This document shows, piece after piece, positions 26,571 through 35,320 of a stretch of DNA of 64,000 bases. The stretch comes from Ruegeria atlantica (GTDB lineage: Bacteria; Pseudomonadota; Alphaproteobacteria; Rhodobacterales; Rhodobacteraceae), in contig NZ_WQCF01000013.1 of NCBI RefSeq assembly GCF_013032455.1, positions 1 to 64,000 on the forward strand. Direction: 5' to 3'. The position numbers and the translations under genes are program-made. How positions within the stretch are numbered: position 1 is the stretch's first letter; every line of letters starts with the position of its first letter. The notes under the pieces are model-generated. The model saw only the letters and a program-made list of their open reading frames with translations. It was not told the DNA's origin and ran no database searches.

Positions 26571-27199
26571 GCGAACACCTTACCGTCGTTGACCACCCGC
26601 TGGTGCAGCACAAACTGACGCTCATGCGGGACAAGGGGACTTCGACCGCTGAATTCCGGCAATTGTTGCGCGAGATCACATTGCTGCTGGCCTATGAGGT
26701 CACGCGTGAGTTGAAACTGACAACCCGCCATATCGAAACTCCGATGGAGGAGATGGACGCCCCCATTCTGGCCGGTAAGAAACTGGCGCTGGTCTCGATC
26801 CTGCGAGCCGGGAATGGAATGCTGGACGGGGTGCTGGAGTTGATCCCCTCGGCCCGCGTCGGGTTTGTCGGTCTCTACCGGGACGAAGAGACCCTGAAGC
26901 CTGTGCAGTATTACTTTAAGGCACCTGAGGGGCTAAAAGATCGTTTGGTCATTGCTGTCGACCCAATGCTTGCCACCGGCAACAGTTCTGTCGCGGCGAT
27001 TGATTTGCTGAAAGAGGCAGGGGCGACCGATATTCGCTTCCTCTGCCTGCTGGCGGCACCCGAAGGCGTGGAACGCATGAAAGAAGCACACCCAGACGTT
27101 AAAATCGTCACAGCGGCGCTGGATCGAGAGCTGAACTCCAAAGGCTACATCATGCCCGGCCTTGGCGATGCCGGCGATCGGATGTTCGGCACCAAGTAA
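26567..27199 (+). CDS. upp: uracil phosphoribosyltransferase
   Basis: The 210-residue enzyme makes UMP from uracil and PRPP. It shows the family start [14 protein letters not shown], the [12 protein letters not shown] segment and the PRPP loop [14 protein letters not shown], and ends with [14 protein letters not shown], which contains the uracil-binding Gly-rich turn. As last gene of the salvage operon it recovers the uracil freed upstream. Its stop codon lies one base from the convergent gene at 27201, leaving no room for a terminator between them. Confidence 0.97.
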   Translation: MSEHLTVVDHPLVQHKLTLMRDKGTSTAEFRQLLREITLLLAYEVTRELKLTTRHIETPMEEMDAPILAGKKLALVSILRAGNGMLDGVLELIPSARVGFVGLYRDEETLKPVQYYFKAPEGLKDRLVIAVDPMLATGNSSVAAIDLLKEAGATDIRFLCLLAAPEGVERMKEAHPDVKIVTAALDRELNSKGYIMPGLGDAGDRMFGTK

Positions 27200-27200
27200 G

Positions 27201-28217
27201 CTATTCGCTGCAGATATTTTGTAGCCGAACCCAATCGCGATCCGAAAGAACCTGCTGAAGAGGGCGGCCCGCCATTGGATCGGCCTCGATCAGGCCCAGC
27301 ACTGTTTCGCCGGTTACATCCATCGCATAGGCATAAGGCGTCGACGGCAACGCAGCCTGCGCGAACACTTCCAGCAATTCATCCTCGGGCAGGGATGCGC
27401 GCGGTTCGGACAGAACCTGCTCGGTGTAGGTATCTATATTCTCGGATGTCAGTTCTCCGGTCGTCAGCAGCCGGAATGCGGTAGTGGCGCCGGTGCGGTC
27501 CAGCAGATCGTTCAGCGGATCCTGCGCCTCGGCCCGCGCGCGTTCGGCAATTATGTAGCCGGCGGCGACTGAAGGGTCCTCGTGATCCTCGACCAATGCG
27601 CGATTCAGCAAAACGATCCCACCTGGAAGACTCAGACTGGTTTGGACGCCTGCGGGCAGAATGACAACCTTCTGAACTCCGGTGCGTGCGGCCAACTGAT
27701 CGAGTGCGGCTTGTGCGCCCTCGACCGTGCAGGCTCGGCCCGAGACCCGCTCGATTCTTTGCAAAATCGTGTTTCCGATATCCTTGCGTTTGATATCGGG
27801 GACGACGGACACAACATGGCTTTGCAGGGCGAGGGGCAGCCACAGAAATAGTAACGCGGCCACAGCAACCACAACGCCCGCAACACTGAACCAGCGCAAT
27901 CGACCGGGGTGGGGGCGCGCCCTGTCAATGGCGCGCTGCAGGCGGTCGATGGCCTCGATCATGGTGGTTTCGGATTCCTCCAGTTCCAGCGTCTCATCCG
28001 GATCGCCGTCCGGGTTGAAAATAGCCGGAAAGCTGCCCGGATTCTGGCGCTCTAAGGCCGCCAGAGACCAATGGGTAAGCGCCTGTTCGTTGAAATCCGT
28101 AATTGTCAGCGTGGCTTCGCCGATCGATACCACGACCTCGCGACGTTGCACATCGGGCGAGGGGCGCCACAGACCGGTGGCTTCGATCCGTTGGTACTGT
28201 TTAAATGCCGTCTTCAA
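27201..28217 (-). CDS. membrane-anchored, degenerate M48-peptidase-like protein
   Basis: The 338-residue protein has a cytoplasmic ~105-residue N-terminal domain, one transmembrane helix (about 109-131) and an outer domain. There, SLPGGIVLLNRALVEDHEDP (196-215) matches the pattern that precedes the zinc motif in M48 peptidases. The expected HExxH is replaced by AERAR (224-228), so zinc proteolysis should be lost. The start appears to be TTG at 28217 because no good ATG exists nearby. It may be a scaffold or regulator derived from a protease; that is inference. Confidence 0.72.
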   Translation of the reverse strand: MKTAFKQYQRIEATGLWRPSPDVQRREVVVSIGEATLTITDFNEQALTHWSLAALERQNPGSFPAIFNPDGDPDETLELEESETTMIEAIDRLQRAIDRARPHPGRLRWFSVAGVVVAVAALLFLWLPLALQSHVVSVVPDIKRKDIGNTILQRIERVSGRACTVEGAQAALDQLAARTGVQKVVILPAGVQTSLSLPGGIVLLNRALVEDHEDPSVAAGYIIAERARAEAQDPLNDLLDRTGATTAFRLLTTGELTSENIDTYTEQVLSEPRASLPEDELLEVFAQAALPSTPYAYAMDVTGETVLGLIEADPMAGRPLQQVLSDRDWVRLQNICSE

Positions 28218-28365
28218 GATGAGAAATGCTCGTTATTATTTTGCTTCAGTTTAGCATGGTAAATTCCAATGGCGCAAACCTGTTGCGCGGAGTTTGAAAA
28301 ATGTGCTGGATATCACGATGCGTAGGAAATAGGTCCGGCGCACCATTTTAAGATCAAGGCACAGA

Positions 28366-29292
28366 ATGCAGGCAGATACTCAGACCTCACCGATTTTGGC
28401 CGCGGTCCTGATGGTCAGTGCAATGGCGATCATCGGGGTAATCGACAACGTGGTGATCCTATTGTCGGAAACGATTGGCCTGTGGCAGTTCCATCTGAGC
28501 CGCGCCCTGCTGATGCTGCCGCTGATCGCTGGCCTGTCTCTTTTAGGTATGGGTGGTTTGCGCCCACAGCGGTTGGGGCCGGTTATCTTGCGCAGCGTGT
28601 TGATCACGCTGGCGATGTTGTTCTATTTTGCCTCATTGGCGTTGATGCCGATTGCACAGGCGCTGGCGGGCCTGTTCACGTCGCCAATCTTTGTGCTGTT
28701 GATATCGGCGCTGGCGATGGGGCAAAGGATCGGTCCGTGGCGGATTCTGGCGGTTGTGATCGGGTTTTCAGGTACCCTGTGTGTGCTGCAGCTTAACCCG
28801 TATGAGTTCGACGCAAAGACGCTTCTTCCTGTGGCTGGCGGGTTGTTCTACGCCCTCAGTGCCATCATCACACGCAGCCACTGCGCGCAGGAAAGCACAG
28901 TGGCGTTGTTGGCGGCCATGATCGCTACGCTTGGCTTGGCAGGGGCCATCGGGCTGGCTGTGTTTTCATTCGTTCCGCATTCCTTTCCTGACGGCTTCGT
29001 CACACGGGGTATGGTTTGGCAAATGCAACCTGCGCTGCTCTGGATCGTCATACAGGCGGTTGGCTCAACGATCGCGGTCTTCATGTTGATCAAATCCTAT
29101 CAGATTGGTGAACCCTCCTATGTGGCAGTGTTCGAATACTCGGTGATGATCTTCGGCCCGCTGTTTGCGTGGGTCGCGTTGGGCCAGACGATCGGTGTCA
29201 TGCAGATCGCCGGGATCGGGCTAATCGCGGCGGCAGGGGCATTGTTGGGCTGGAGGTCAAAACGCGCTGCAGCAGTCGGAGAGGCAGCGTGA
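28366..29292 (+). CDS. DMT-superfamily (EamA) transporter
   Basis: The 308-residue protein has about ten transmembrane helices arranged as two EamA repeats (about 10-145 and 155-295), as in drug/metabolite exporters related to RhaT and YdcZ-type permeases. Motifs such as LARALLMLPLI-like helix 2 and SYQIGEPSYVAVFEYS before the last helices fit the family. The substrate is unknown. ATG at 28366 after AAGG. Its stop overlaps the GTG start of the downstream sulfotransferase. Confidence 0.9.
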   Translation: MQADTQTSPILAAVLMVSAMAIIGVIDNVVILLSETIGLWQFHLSRALLMLPLIAGLSLLGMGGLRPQRLGPVILRSVLITLAMLFYFASLALMPIAQALAGLFTSPIFVLLISALAMGQRIGPWRILAVVIGFSGTLCVLQLNPYEFDAKTLLPVAGGLFYALSAIITRSHCAQESTVALLAAMIATLGLAGAIGLAVFSFVPHSFPDGFVTRGMVWQMQPALLWIVIQAVGSTIAVFMLIKSYQIGEPSYVAVFEYSVMIFGPLFAWVALGQTIGVMQIAGIGLIAAAGALLGWRSKRAAAVGEAA

Positions 29293-29939
29293 TCATCTCG
29301 CGCGGGCGAGGCTATGTCTTTGTCCATATTCCCAAAACGGGCGGCACGTCGTTGGCGCATGCCCTCGAAGAGCGCGCGATGAAGGATGACATCCTATTTG
29401 GAGACACACCCAAGGCCGTAAAACGCCGCAAACGTGCCAAAGCTCTGACCGGCAGGGGGCGGTTGTGGAAACATTCAACGCTGGCGGACATCGATGGCGT
29501 TCTTTCGATTGAGGAATTGCAGTCTCTGACCACTTTCACTCTGGTGCGTAATCCTTGGGACCGGATTGTCAGCTATTATCACTGGCTGCGGGTGCAGGGA
29601 TTTGATCATCCGGCAGTTTCATTAGCCAAATCCCTGACCTTCGAAGATTTTGTTCTACACCCGCACACAGCGCGGTCCTTCCAGAATAGCCCTGCGCGCC
29701 GCTATATGACCCGCGCGGATGGGGTGGAACAATGCCAAATCTATATTCGTTTAGAACATTTCGATCAGGAAGCAGCGCCCTTGTTCGATCACCTCGGGTT
29801 CCGCGTGGCATTGCCGGTTGTCAACAGATCTGATCGGCTTGGTGATTTTCGTGGGTATTACTCTGATCAGGCGGCCCAAATGGTCGGGGATGTTTGCGCA
29901 GAGGACATCGACAGATTTGGGTATGCCTTTGATTTTTGA
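29289..29939 (+). CDS. sulfotransferase-family protein
   Basis: The 216-residue protein has the PAPS-binding elements of the sulfotransferase family: the 5'-phosphosulfate loop VFVHIPKTGGTSLAHAL near the N-terminus and the 3'-phosphate segment FTLVRNPWDRIVSYYHW. Such enzymes transfer sulfate from PAPS to a sugar or other hydroxyl. The acceptor is unknown, but cell-surface glycans are usual. The start is GTG at 29289, in a GTGA overlap with the DMT transporter gene, so export and sulfation may be linked (inference). Confidence 0.86.
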   Translation: MIISRGRGYVFVHIPKTGGTSLAHALEERAMKDDILFGDTPKAVKRRKRAKALTGRGRLWKHSTLADIDGVLSIEELQSLTTFTLVRNPWDRIVSYYHWLRVQGFDHPAVSLAKSLTFEDFVLHPHTARSFQNSPARRYMTRADGVEQCQIYIRLEHFDQEAAPLFDHLGFRVALPVVNRSDRLGDFRGYYSDQAAQMVGDVCAEDIDRFGYAFDF

Positions 29940-30195
29940 AATTAAAAGAAAATTCTAATTTGGGCCAGAATTAGCGCCTCAAGAGTTTTGCCGCGATACA
30001 TCTGATTTTAAGCTTTAAGTGACGCAAGACGAGGGGACGTCGCAGTCCTTGCGAACTCATTGGGGACTCTTCCAGCGCAGGTTTTGGGTCGCCCGATCAT
30101 TCCGATGAGGCCGGTCAACAGAACACGCCGTCCCGGTCGACCGGGGCGTACTGTCATGATGATCTGACGGCCAGATCTAGTCGGAATCAACTAAG
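29940..30195. other. intergenic stretch with a GC palindrome
   Basis: No gene is seen here. Around 30125-30149 there is a palindrome centred on GGTCGACC (CCCGGTC/GACCGGG extended by ACGC/GCGT with a bulge). It has no T run and its role is unknown. Confidence 0.3.
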
Positions 30196-30235
30196 AACGC
30201 CGGCGCATGAGAGCATGCGCCAGCGTTTCATTTTT
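30196..30235. terminator. bidirectional intrinsic terminator
   Basis: A hairpin with GGCGCATG/CATGCGCC arms, extended by AACGC/GCGTT with one mismatch, encloses AGAG. The plus strand continues TTTCATTTTT and the minus strand GTTCTTAGTT. It separates the sulfotransferase gene from the convergent fadJ-like gene, whose stop codon it touches. Confidence 0.75.
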
Positions 30236-32435
30236 AAGCCGCTTTGGCTGCGGGGTTGAAACGGCCATAAAAGCTCTGACCTTTTTCGGCCATCTCACGC
30301 AGCAGTGGCGGACAGGCAAAGCGTTCGCCATAGGCTTCGGTCAGTTGATCGCAACGCTCGGCCGCGTAAGGCGTGCCGATGATGTCCAGCCAGCTGAGCG
30401 GGCCGCCTGACCATGGTGCAAAGCCCCAACCAAGGATTGCGCCCACGTCGCCTTCACGGATGTCTTCGAGAACGCCTTCTTCCAGCGCGCGGACGGCTTC
30501 CAGAACCTGTGCGAACATCAGACGTTCCTGAACTTCGATCAGGTCTGGCTGGTCTTCGGCGTGCGGGTATTTCTCCTGCAGACCTTTCCAGTATTCGACG
30601 CGCTTGCCCTTCTCGTCATAGTCGAAAAAGCCCGCGTTGGATTTACGACCCAGACGGCCCTGTTCTTCCATCCAGAAGATTAGATCGTCCGAGGGGCTTT
30701 CCGGGTAGGCATCGCCCATCGCCGCCTTGGTCGCACGGGCAATCTTGGCACCCAGATCAATCGAGGTCTCATCGGTCAGCTGGATCGGGCCCACCGGGAA
30801 GCCCAGTTGGCGTGCGGCGTTGTCGATCAGCACCGGGTTCACGCCCTCAGCAATCATCCGGACACCTTCGTTGATGTACGGGATGATGCAGCGGTTGGCG
30901 TAGAAGAAGCGCGCATCGTTAACCACGATAGGCGTTTTCTTGATCTGACGCACATAATCCAGCGCCTTGGCAACTGCACGGTCGCCGGTTTCCTTGCCCT
31001 TGATGATCTCGACCAGGAACATCTTTTCAACCGGCGAGAAGAAGTGAATACCGATGAACTGCTCGGGTCGCACGCTGGCCTTGGCCAGATCGGTGATCGG
31101 CAGGGTCGAGGTGTTCGAGGCAAAGATGCAATCCTCGGGGATGATTGCCTCGACCTTTTTGGTCATCTCGGCCTTGACGCCGGGATCTTCGAAGACAGCC
31201 TCGATGATCAGGTCGCAGCCTTTCAGATGTTCCAGATTGGGGGTGGCTGTGATGCGGGCCAGCAGGGCCTCTTTCTTCTCAGGCGTGGCTTTGCCACGCT
31301 TGATGCCCTTGTCCATATAGCTTTCGCTATAGGTCTTGCCCTTGTCGGCAGCTTCCTGATCACGGTCGATCAGAATAACCTCCATTCCGGCTTGCGCCGA
31401 GACCAGAGCGATGCCCGCGCCCATCATGCCCGCGCCCAGAACGCCGACCTTTTTGACGCGCTGATCGGGCACATCCTTCGGACGGACCGCGCCCTTCTCC
31501 AACGCTTCCTTGTTCAGGAACAGCGATCGGATCATCGCCGACGAAGACGGGTTCATCAGAATATTGGTGAACCAGCGCGCCTCGATCTTCAGGGCGGTAT
31601 CGAAATCAACCAACGCGCCTTCGTAGATCGAGCTCAGCAGCGCCTTGGCCGCCGGGAAGGCGCCTTGGGTCTTGCCGTTCACCATCGCGTTGGCGCCGAC
31701 GAAAGTCATGAAACCAGCGGGGTGGTACGGCGCGCCGCCGGGCATTTTGTAGCCCTTCGCGTCCCAAGGCTTGACCAGATCGGCGTCCTTGGCGTTCAGA
31801 GCCCATTCCTTGGCCGCAGCAACCGGATCGTCTGCCAGGGCATCGATCAATTGAGCACCCTTGGCTTTTTTCGGGTCCATCATCTTGCCTTCCAGCAGGA
31901 CAGGGGCTGCCGCCATTGCGCCCACCATACGGCTGAAACGCATGGTGCCGCCACCGCCGGGGAAGATACCCAGCAGGATTTCCGGCAGGCCGATCTTGGC
32001 CTTGGGGTTCGAAGTCATGACGCGGTGATGACAAGCCAGCGCGATCTCGGTCCCGATGCCGGCGCAGGTGCCGTTGATGGCACAGGCGATCGGCTTGCCG
32101 CCCTTCTTGGTCTTGGGGTCCATGCCCGCCAATTCCATCTTGCGCAGGATGTGGTGGCCGCCCATGACGAAATCGAACAGCGCCTGCGCAGGTTCATCAC
32201 CTGCTTCCTCACGGATTGTAGCGAGGGTGTTCAGGTCCATGCCACCAGCGAACGAGCCTTCTTTGCCGCTGGTGATTACGACGCCTTTGATCTCATCATC
32301 ATTCAGGGCCTGATCGATCAGTTGGCTGACCTCCTGAAAGGCCTCGCGGGTCAGGACGTTCATGGATTTGCCTTGGGCATCCCAGGTAATAAAGGCGACG
32401 CCGTCCGCGTCTTTGCTCAAAGTGAAATCAGTCAT
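30234..32435 (-). CDS. fadJ: FadJ/FadB-like enoyl-CoA hydratase / 3-hydroxyacyl-CoA dehydrogenase
   Basis: The 733-residue bifunctional beta-oxidation enzyme has an N-terminal crotonase domain (about 1-190; SGKEGSFAGGMDL and ACHHRVMTSNPKAKIGLPE) and an NAD-binding dehydrogenase domain (VGVLGAGMMGAGIALVSAQAG near 330, then FIGIHFFSPVEKM). It hydrates enoyl-CoA and oxidises the resulting 3-hydroxyacyl-CoA. The ATG at 32435 is chosen since GGAG lies 6 bases upstream and it sits in an 8-base overlap with the cupin gene's stop. It is the last gene of the fatty acid cluster. Confidence 0.94.
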   Translation of the reverse strand: MTDFTLSKDADGVAFITWDAQGKSMNVLTREAFQEVSQLIDQALNDDEIKGVVITSGKEGSFAGGMDLNTLATIREEAGDEPAQALFDFVMGGHHILRKMELAGMDPKTKKGGKPIACAINGTCAGIGTEIALACHHRVMTSNPKAKIGLPEILLGIFPGGGGTMRFSRMVGAMAAAPVLLEGKMMDPKKAKGAQLIDALADDPVAAAKEWALNAKDADLVKPWDAKGYKMPGGAPYHPAGFMTFVGANAMVNGKTQGAFPAAKALLSSIYEGALVDFDTALKIEARWFTNILMNPSSSAMIRSLFLNKEALEKGAVRPKDVPDQRVKKVGVLGAGMMGAGIALVSAQAGMEVILIDRDQEAADKGKTYSESYMDKGIKRGKATPEKKEALLARITATPNLEHLKGCDLIIEAVFEDPGVKAEMTKKVEAIIPEDCIFASNTSTLPITDLAKASVRPEQFIGIHFFSPVEKMFLVEIIKGKETGDRAVAKALDYVRQIKKTPIVVNDARFFYANRCIIPYINEGVRMIAEGVNPVLIDNAARQLGFPVGPIQLTDETSIDLGAKIARATKAAMGDAYPESPSDDLIFWMEEQGRLGRKSNAGFFDYDEKGKRVEYWKGLQEKYPHAEDQPDLIEVQERLMFAQVLEAVRALEEGVLEDIREGDVGAILGWGFAPWSGGPLSWLDIIGTPYAAERCDQLTEAYGERFACPPLLREMAEKGQSFYGRFNPAAKAA

Positions 32436-32916
32436 TGTCATCTCCAATCTGGTCAGCCGTCAGCGGGCTGCCATCCTTGCGGGTGAAGGCGAATCCGTTC
32501 TCGTCATCCTTCACCATCATGTCTATGTCGCTGTAATAGCCGGTCTCGGTCGGGGTCCGAGTGCCCACCACCAGAAAGGTTGCGGGCGCATCGGTTTTGT
32601 TCACAAGGTGGTGGCCGTTGGCCTCACCTGCTGGCCATGCGGCGCAATCGCCGGGCAGCATCTCATGCTCACCACCGTCGTCGACCAGCACGCATTTGCC
32701 GCTGAGCATGATGGCAAACTCGTCCTGCTCCATGTGGTAATGACGGAGCGAAGACATGCCCTGCGGCTCGAGCCGGACGATGTTGACCCCGTACTGGGTG
32801 AGCCCGCCCGCATCGCCCACACGCTGCACGAAGCGACCCGCGGTCGCCTCAGCCAGTTTTCCAGGATAGGCCGAGCCACCCTTGAACGGGATCTGAGAGA
32901 GGTCCAGCTTGGGCAT
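32428..32916 (-). CDS. cupin-domain protein in the beta-oxidation operon
   Basis: The 162-residue single cupin has the metal-site pattern SLRHYHMEQDEFAIMLSG (H-x-H...E) and, further on, PAGEANGHHLVN, so it probably binds a divalent metal. Proteins of this type are often annotated only as cupins; the substrate is unknown. It is wedged between thiolase and fadJ-like genes with overlaps on both sides (1 and 8 bases), so it is surely cotranscribed and presumably serves acyl-CoA or small-acid metabolism. Confidence 0.85.
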   Translation of the reverse strand: MPKLDLSQIPFKGGSAYPGKLAEATAGRFVQRVGDAGGLTQYGVNIVRLEPQGMSSLRHYHMEQDEFAIMLSGKCVLVDDGGEHEMLPGDCAAWPAGEANGHHLVNKTDAPATFLVVGTRTPTETGYYSDIDMMVKDDENGFAFTRKDGSPLTADQIGDDND

Positions 32917-34127
32917 CAGACCCGCTCGATAATGGTTGCCGCACCCATACCGGACGCGATGCAGAGCGTGGCCAGACCCATTTCCTTGTCCTGACGCTCC
33001 AGCTCATCCAGCAGCGTGCCGATGATCATCGCACCGGTTGCGCCCAGCGGGTGACCCATCGCGATCGAACCGCCGTTCACGTTGACCAGCGCCGGATCAA
33101 CGTCGAACGCCTGCTGAAACCGCAGCACAACCGAGGCGAAGGCTTCGTTCACTTCGAACAGGTCCAGATCGCTGATCTGCATGCCGTTATCGGCCAGGAT
33201 TTTCTCGGTCACCGGAACCGGGCCAGTCAGCATGATGGTCGGATCGGTGCCGATCTTGGCGGTTGCCTTGATACGGGCGCGGGGCTTCAGGCCGTATTTC
33301 TCACCGAATTCCTTGTTGCCGATCAGAACAGCGGCTGAGCCGTCCACGATGCCCGAGCTGTTGCCCGCGTGGTGGATGTGGTTGATCCGCTCCAAATGCG
33401 GGTATTTCAACATCGCGACTTTGTCGAAGCCGGGCATTTGCTCACCCATCATCTGGAAGGACGGGTTCAACGCGCCGAGGCTCTGCATGTCGGTGCCGGG
33501 GCGCATATATTCGTCGCGATCCAGAATGGTCAGGCCGTTCTGGTCCTTGATGGTGATGACCGATTTCTCGAACCGGTTGTCTTCCCAAGCCTCTGCCGCG
33601 CGTTTCTGAGACTCAACGGCCAGTGCATCGGCATCGTCGCGGCTGAACCCATACTCGGTCGCAATAATGTCGGCCGAGATGCCCTGCGGTACAAAGTAGG
33701 TGTCCATTGCCAACGTCGGGTCTACGGCAATCGCCGCACCGTCGCTGCCCATGGCCACGCGGCCCATCATCTCAACACCGCCAGCGATATAAGCTTCGCC
33801 CGCGCCGCCTTTGACCTGGTTCGCGGCTAGGTTCACGGATTCCATGCCCGAAGCACAGAAGCGGTTGATCGCCAGACCGGGGATCGACTGGTCGAGGTCA
33901 GAGGCCAAAACCGCCGAGCGCGCCAGACAGCCGCCTTGCTCCATCACCTGCGTGACGTTGCCCCAGATCACATCCTCAACGGCGTGGCCTTCCAGGTTGT
34001 TACGCTCTTTCATCGCGTTCAGGGTCAGGGCGGACAGGCGCACCGAGGTTACCTCGTGCAGGCTGCCATCCTTGCGGCCCTTGCCGCGCGGGGTGCGCAG
34101 GGCGTCATAAATGTAAGCTTCGGTCAT
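32916..34127 (-). CDS. fadA: acetyl-CoA acyltransferase (3-ketoacyl-CoA thiolase)
   Basis: The 403-residue thiolase cleaves 3-ketoacyl-CoA with CoA to give acetyl-CoA. The acylated Cys is in NRFCASGMESV (Cys91). The other active-site elements are EVNEAFASVVLRF, the Gly-rich NVNGGSIAMGHPLGATG with the catalytic His, and the second Cys in LCIASGMGAA. ATG at 34127 after AAGGAGA. Together with the FadJ-like protein it forms the two halves of a fatty acid oxidation complex; whether it is FadA, FadI or a specialised paralogue cannot be told. Confidence 0.95.
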   Translation of the reverse strand: MTEAYIYDALRTPRGKGRKDGSLHEVTSVRLSALTLNAMKERNNLEGHAVEDVIWGNVTQVMEQGGCLARSAVLASDLDQSIPGLAINRFCASGMESVNLAANQVKGGAGEAYIAGGVEMMGRVAMGSDGAAIAVDPTLAMDTYFVPQGISADIIATEYGFSRDDADALAVESQKRAAEAWEDNRFEKSVITIKDQNGLTILDRDEYMRPGTDMQSLGALNPSFQMMGEQMPGFDKVAMLKYPHLERINHIHHAGNSSGIVDGSAAVLIGNKEFGEKYGLKPRARIKATAKIGTDPTIMLTGPVPVTEKILADNGMQISDLDLFEVNEAFASVVLRFQQAFDVDPALVNVNGGSIAMGHPLGATGAMIIGTLLDELERQDKEMGLATLCIASGMGAATIIERV

Positions 34128-34138
34128 GGGTCTTCTCC

Positions 34139-34777
34139 TTAAGCTCGATCCGACGGTTTGCCGGGCATCAGGTCATAGGGGTGTTTCCAGCCGGGCTGTT
34201 CGGACAGGCGACTCAGCCAGGCGTCGATATGGGGCCAGTCGGCGCGGTCAAAGCCGAATGGTTCAGGATAATAAAGGTAGCCGCAGCAGCTGATATCGGC
34301 GTTGGTCACGCCGTCGCCGACGATCCAGTCGCGCCCATCCAGGTGGGAGTTGAGGACCTCGTATGCTGCCTTGAGGCGCCCTTGATTAAAGGCGATCACA
34401 TCCGGGTTGCGGTGTTTTTCAGGCAGGAAGTTGATCAGAAAGCGGGTCAACCCCGCCATCGAGCTGAGTTTGTGGTTGTCCCACAGCACCCAGCGCAAAA
34501 TCTCATAGTTTTCGTCGAGATCCTTGCCACCGAATTTACCCGATTTCTCGGTGACGTAGGCCTGAATGGCACCAGACTGGGAGGTTTGAAATTCACCATC
34601 GATCATGAAAGGCGCTTCGCCCATCACGTTGACTGCCGAGCGGAACTCAGGGCTGCGCGTAATACCATTGAAGAAATCTACAAAGACCGGCTCCCAATCC
34701 AGCCCGGACATTTCCAGCGCCAGTGCAGCCTTGTAGGAATTCCCGCTTTCGCCGAAACAGTGCAGTTTAATGGTCAT
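34139..34777 (-). CDS. glutathione S-transferase family protein
   Basis: The 212-residue protein has an N-terminal thioredoxin-like GST domain (MTIKLHCFGESGNSYKAALAL, with Ser/Asn at the active site, then GEAPFMIDGEFQTSQSGAI, the glutathione-binding Gln-Ser) and an all-helical C-terminal domain. The start at 34777 has a GGAGGGG site; the frame extends further upstream without support. Eleven bases separate it from the thiolase gene. Role in the operon is unknown; detoxification or thioether chemistry on acyl-CoA products is possible. Confidence 0.87.
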   Translation of the reverse strand: MTIKLHCFGESGNSYKAALALEMSGLDWEPVFVDFFNGITRSPEFRSAVNVMGEAPFMIDGEFQTSQSGAIQAYVTEKSGKFGGKDLDENYEILRWVLWDNHKLSSMAGLTRFLINFLPEKHRNPDVIAFNQGRLKAAYEVLNSHLDGRDWIVGDGVTNADISCCGYLYYPEPFGFDRADWPHIDAWLSRLSEQPGWKHPYDLMPGKPSDRA

Positions 34778-34818
34778 GCGTTCGCCCCTCCCGTGGCGCA
34801 CGTGGATAGGATGGAGTT

Positions 34819-34998
34819 GAGTATTTTTGAAAAGATGAAGAGACGACATTTACCTTTGATCAACCATGTTTTGTTTAGGTTGTGCTGCGGTACAGGCTGG
34901 AGAGCCGATGACCGCAAAAGGTGAAGTCGTCCCTGTCCTGATGGCGAGTGCGCCCGGTGGCAGGGACGCGCCCCGATTTCATCTTTTCAAAAATACTC
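34819..34998. repeat. 21-bp perfect inverted repeat pair flanking ~140 bp
   Basis: Bases 34819-34839 (GAGTATTTTTGAAAAG...) and 34978-34998 (...CTTTTCAAAAATACTC) are exact reverse complements over 21 bp, between the GST gene and the small RHH-like gene. The right copy continues into a GC-rich CCGCCGGAGGC stretch. I recall similar AAAATACTC-type sequences scattered between genes in roseobacters, so this resembles a REP/MITE-like element pair. No coding capacity is seen in between. Confidence 0.75.
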
Positions 34999-35053
34999 CC
35001 GCCGGAGGCATCTGGCCTCGAGGCTTTAGGCAACGGCGGATTACAATACCGGT

Positions 35054-35266
35054 TCATCTCTTGCGCGCCTCAAGCTCGGAATTAAAGGTCCGTAACCGGC
35101 GAGTCAGTTTCTCCTCATCTGTAACGCTGTTGAAATTCTCGAACAGGAAGGACAACGCCTCACCTTCGTCCAGACCAGCCTCATGCGCAAAGCTACGGAG
35201 CTTGCGATAGCCTTCCTCTGTCATGGCGACTGGAAAGCGGCGGGTCAGGCGAAATCGTTTGGGCAT
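35054..35266 (-). CDS. small ribbon-helix-helix-like protein
   Basis: This 70-residue basic protein starts with a possible beta strand (RFRLTRRFPVAMT), followed by two helices (EEGYRKLRSFAHEAG and DEGEALSFLFENFNSV), the layout of ribbon-helix-helix DNA-binding proteins. The ATG has a GGGAGA ribosome site 8 bases upstream. It sits between the acyl-CoA dehydrogenase and GST genes, so it might be an accessory regulator of this operon. The fold is inferred from pattern only. Confidence 0.75.
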   Translation of the reverse strand: MPKRFRLTRRFPVAMTEEGYRKLRSFAHEAGLDEGEALSFLFENFNSVTDEEKLTRRLRTFNSELEARKR

Positions 35267-35320
35267 TGTCTCTCCCTTGAATGTCCGGCTCCGAGGCAGT
35301 GCCCCGGAACCGGTTTGAGA

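Noticed and set aside
30807..32486. 559-codon plus-strand frame opposite the fadJ-like gene
   Set aside because: It mirrors a clearly recognised enzyme in the antisense frame; long antisense frames are expected in GC-rich coding DNA.
34819..34998. Intrinsic terminator formed by the 21-bp repeat
   Set aside because: The arms are about 140 bases apart, too far for a simple terminator hairpin, and no T run follows the outer arm.
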